A stretch of DNA of 64,000 nt from contig NZ_ALBQ01000003.1 in the NCBI RefSeq assembly GCF_000282895.1, positions 62,001 to 126,000 on the forward strand. The letters run 5' to 3'. How positions within the stretch are numbered: the first letter of the stretch is position 1; the number at the start of each line of letters is the position of its first letter. Source of the stretch: Sphingomonas sp. ATCC 31555. Lineage in GTDB: Bacteria; Pseudomonadota; Alphaproteobacteria; Sphingomonadales; Sphingomonadaceae. A model generated the notes under the pieces. The model made no database searches. It was not told where the DNA came from and was given only the letters and a program-made list of their open reading frames with translations. The translations under genes and the position numbers were made by a program. Below are positions 62,878 through 64,000 of the stretch, in pieces.

Positions 62878-64000
62878 GTGCAGGATTATCGCGAAGCCGC
62901 CCGGCTGGACACGCTGCACCAGCTGAAACTGCTGGACACGCCGCCGAGCGAGCATTTCGACCGCATTACGCGAATGGCGGCACAGATTTTCGGCCTGCCG
63001 GTGGCGGCGGTATCGCTGACCGACAGGGACCGGCAATGGTTCAAGTCGCGGGTGGGTGTCGAGCATTGCAGCATCCCGCGGCACAAAGCGCCTTGCGCCG
63101 AAGTCGCCGAGACGTGCGACTTTGTGATCATTGAGGACTTCGCGACGCACCCCGGCTATGCCGACAGCCTGCTCGCCCAGGCCGGCACCCGTTTCTATGC
63201 GGGCGCACCACTCATCACCAGCGATGGCTATGGGCTGGGCGCGCTGTGCGTACTAGGCATGGCGCCGCGCCATGCCACCGAGGCGGAGCTCGGCGCGCTG
63301 GCCGATCTCGCGGCGATGGTGATGACGCAGATCGAACTGCAGCACGCTTTCGGACGGATCGATCCCATCAGCGGCCTGCCGACCCGCGCGCAGTTTCGCG
63401 ACGATCTGATTGATCTGGCGCGGGACTATCCGGGGCAAGCCCGGATCGCGGTGGTCGGCGACCTTGCTCGCGACGACCAGATCGCCAAAATCGTGAGCGC
63501 AATGGGCGCGCCGCGCGTCGACGAGATGGTGCGTGAAGCGTCGCGCGCAATCCAGGCGGCGCTGGGCGCCGATCGTACCGCCTATCATATCGGCACCACC
63601 CAATTCGCGTTCCTTTCGCCCCCCGATATGAAACCCGAAACCTATCAGCCGCTGCTCGAGCAGGCGTTCGAAACCATGCGGGCGACTTCCAGCGTGCGGT
63701 TTGTCACCAGTGTGGCCGTGGGCATGCGGCCGTTCCGCTTGGGTGAGGTTTCGTCGGAAGACGTTCTGCGTGGAGCGATCAGCGCGGCGCAGGACGCGCG
63801 CCGCACCGATGGCGCCATCGCGCTTTATTCGGCCGAACGCGATCAGGCGATGCGCCGGCGGTACGATCTTCTCCAGGATTTCGGCGCGGCGCTGGAGGCG
63901 GGAGATCAACTGCGGCTCGTGTACCAGCCGCGGATCGACCTTCGCACCGGCGCGTGCGTGGGGGCGGAAACGTTGCTGCGGTGGCGTCATCCCGTGCTGG
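62878..64000 (+). CDS. GAF-GGDEF-EAL signalling protein (partial, runs off window)
   Basis: A cyclic-di-GMP-related protein open from GTG 62878 (ribosome site GAAGGGA) to the last base. An N-terminal GAF-type sensor covers about residues 20-155 (FDRITRMAAQIFGLPVAAVS). A GGDEF domain follows, starting at RIDPISGLPTRAQF; its signature is degenerate (HIGTTQF where GGDEF is expected), so it should not make cyclic-di-GMP. The EAL domain begins with LRLVYQPRIDLRTGACVGAE and TLLRWRHP (E-T-L variant of EAL) and is cut by the window end. Phosphodiesterase activity is possible but cannot be judged. It is separate from the FAD gene, about 70 bases upstream. Confidence 0.88.
   Translation, partial: MQDYREAARLDTLHQLKLLDTPPSEHFDRITRMAAQIFGLPVAAVSLTDRDRQWFKSRVGVEHCSIPRHKAPCAEVAETCDFVIIEDFATHPGYADSLLAQAGTRFYAGAPLITSDGYGLGALCVLGMAPRHATEAELGALADLAAMVMTQIELQHAFGRIDPISGLPTRAQFRDDLIDLARDYPGQARIAVVGDLARDDQIAKIVSAMGAPRVDEMVREASRAIQAALGADRTAYHIGTTQFAFLSPPDMKPETYQPLLEQAFETMRATSSVRFVTSVAVGMRPFRLGEVSSEDVLRGAISAAQDARRTDGAIALYSAERDQAMRRRYDLLQDFGAALEAGDQLRLVYQPRIDLRTGACVGAETLLRWRHPVL

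Noticed and set aside
1..64000. CRISPR array, rRNA operon, riboswitch or replication origin.
   Set aside because: No regularly spaced repeats, rRNA motifs, conserved riboswitch cores (for example a cobalamin box before the TonB receptors) or DnaA-box clusters were seen.

Overview
The window reads as chromosomal DNA of a high-GC alphaproteobacterium, most probably Sphingomonadaceae (Sphingomonas-like). Supporting signs are five TonB-dependent receptors in 64 kb, a PEPxxWA-CTERM sorting signal, a DcaP-like porin, and many uptake and regulatory gene pairs typical of that group. No rRNA, CRISPR array, intact insertion sequence or phage was found. There is one tRNA (Thr, anticodon TGT).

Layout. 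0-11 kb: a TonB receptor beside a frameshifted AraC regulator; an M3 peptidyl-dipeptidase; a MerC-like membrane protein with a Zur/Fur repressor behind a good Zur-box; an exported Mn-type superoxide dismutase; a methyltransferase remnant; a TonB receptor with a DUF3526-type ABC permease that looks cut short. 11-18.8 kb: a complete RND efflux system (adaptor, pump, NodT-type outer-membrane factor) with a TetR regulator and two matching operators, then an SDR. 18.8-25.2 kb: a decaying accessory stretch. It holds NmrA-like and LysR fragments fused head to head by one deletion, an SDR/ArsR pair, a broken aldo/keto reductase, a tyrosine-recombinase N-terminal remnant, a TetR/NAD(P)-binding pair and a two-domain retropepsin-like protein. 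25.3-34.1 kb: a peptide-scavenging group (M20 peptidase, large TonB receptor, Lrp/AsnC regulator, divergent secreted zinc metalloprotease) and a secreted-protein gene broken by an in-frame TGA. 34.4-38.6 kb: a Fur-box-led siderophore uptake and reduction operon (receptor, DUF3649, PepSY, DUF3325).

38.8-42 kb: a rhamnogalacturonan lyase, a PEPxxWA-CTERM protein and an orphan GspC-like protein on one strand. 42.2 kb: tRNA-Thr. 42.3-46.2 kb: a Pho-box-led TonB receptor/beta-propeller phytase operon. 46.4-56.9 kb: a carboxylate (acetate-type) module with a CrbS-like SLC5-fused hybrid kinase, an esterase, a CrbR-like regulator overlapping acetyl-CoA synthetase, and a divergent DcaP-like porin plus MHS transporter. 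57-64 kb: a Tat-signal gene remnant, a second near-identical M3 peptidase, an orphan flagellar-rod-like protein, Ohr/OhrR with palindromic operators, a REP-like inverted repeat, a FAD oxidoreductase, and a GAF-GGDEF-EAL protein running off the window end.

The main themes are nutrient-specific outer-membrane uptake, each module with its own regulator and a readable operator (Zur, Fur, Pho, TetR, OhrR and a putative CrbR site), and an unusually high density of broken genes whose scars look like small deletions rather than insertion-sequence damage. I saw no wholly new defence or mobile system. The least-described items are the putative operator in the acs/porin gap, the GspC-like/PEP-CTERM/lyase cluster, the retropepsin-like protein with a changed active site, and the possible Zur control of the TonB receptor/DUF3526 locus.
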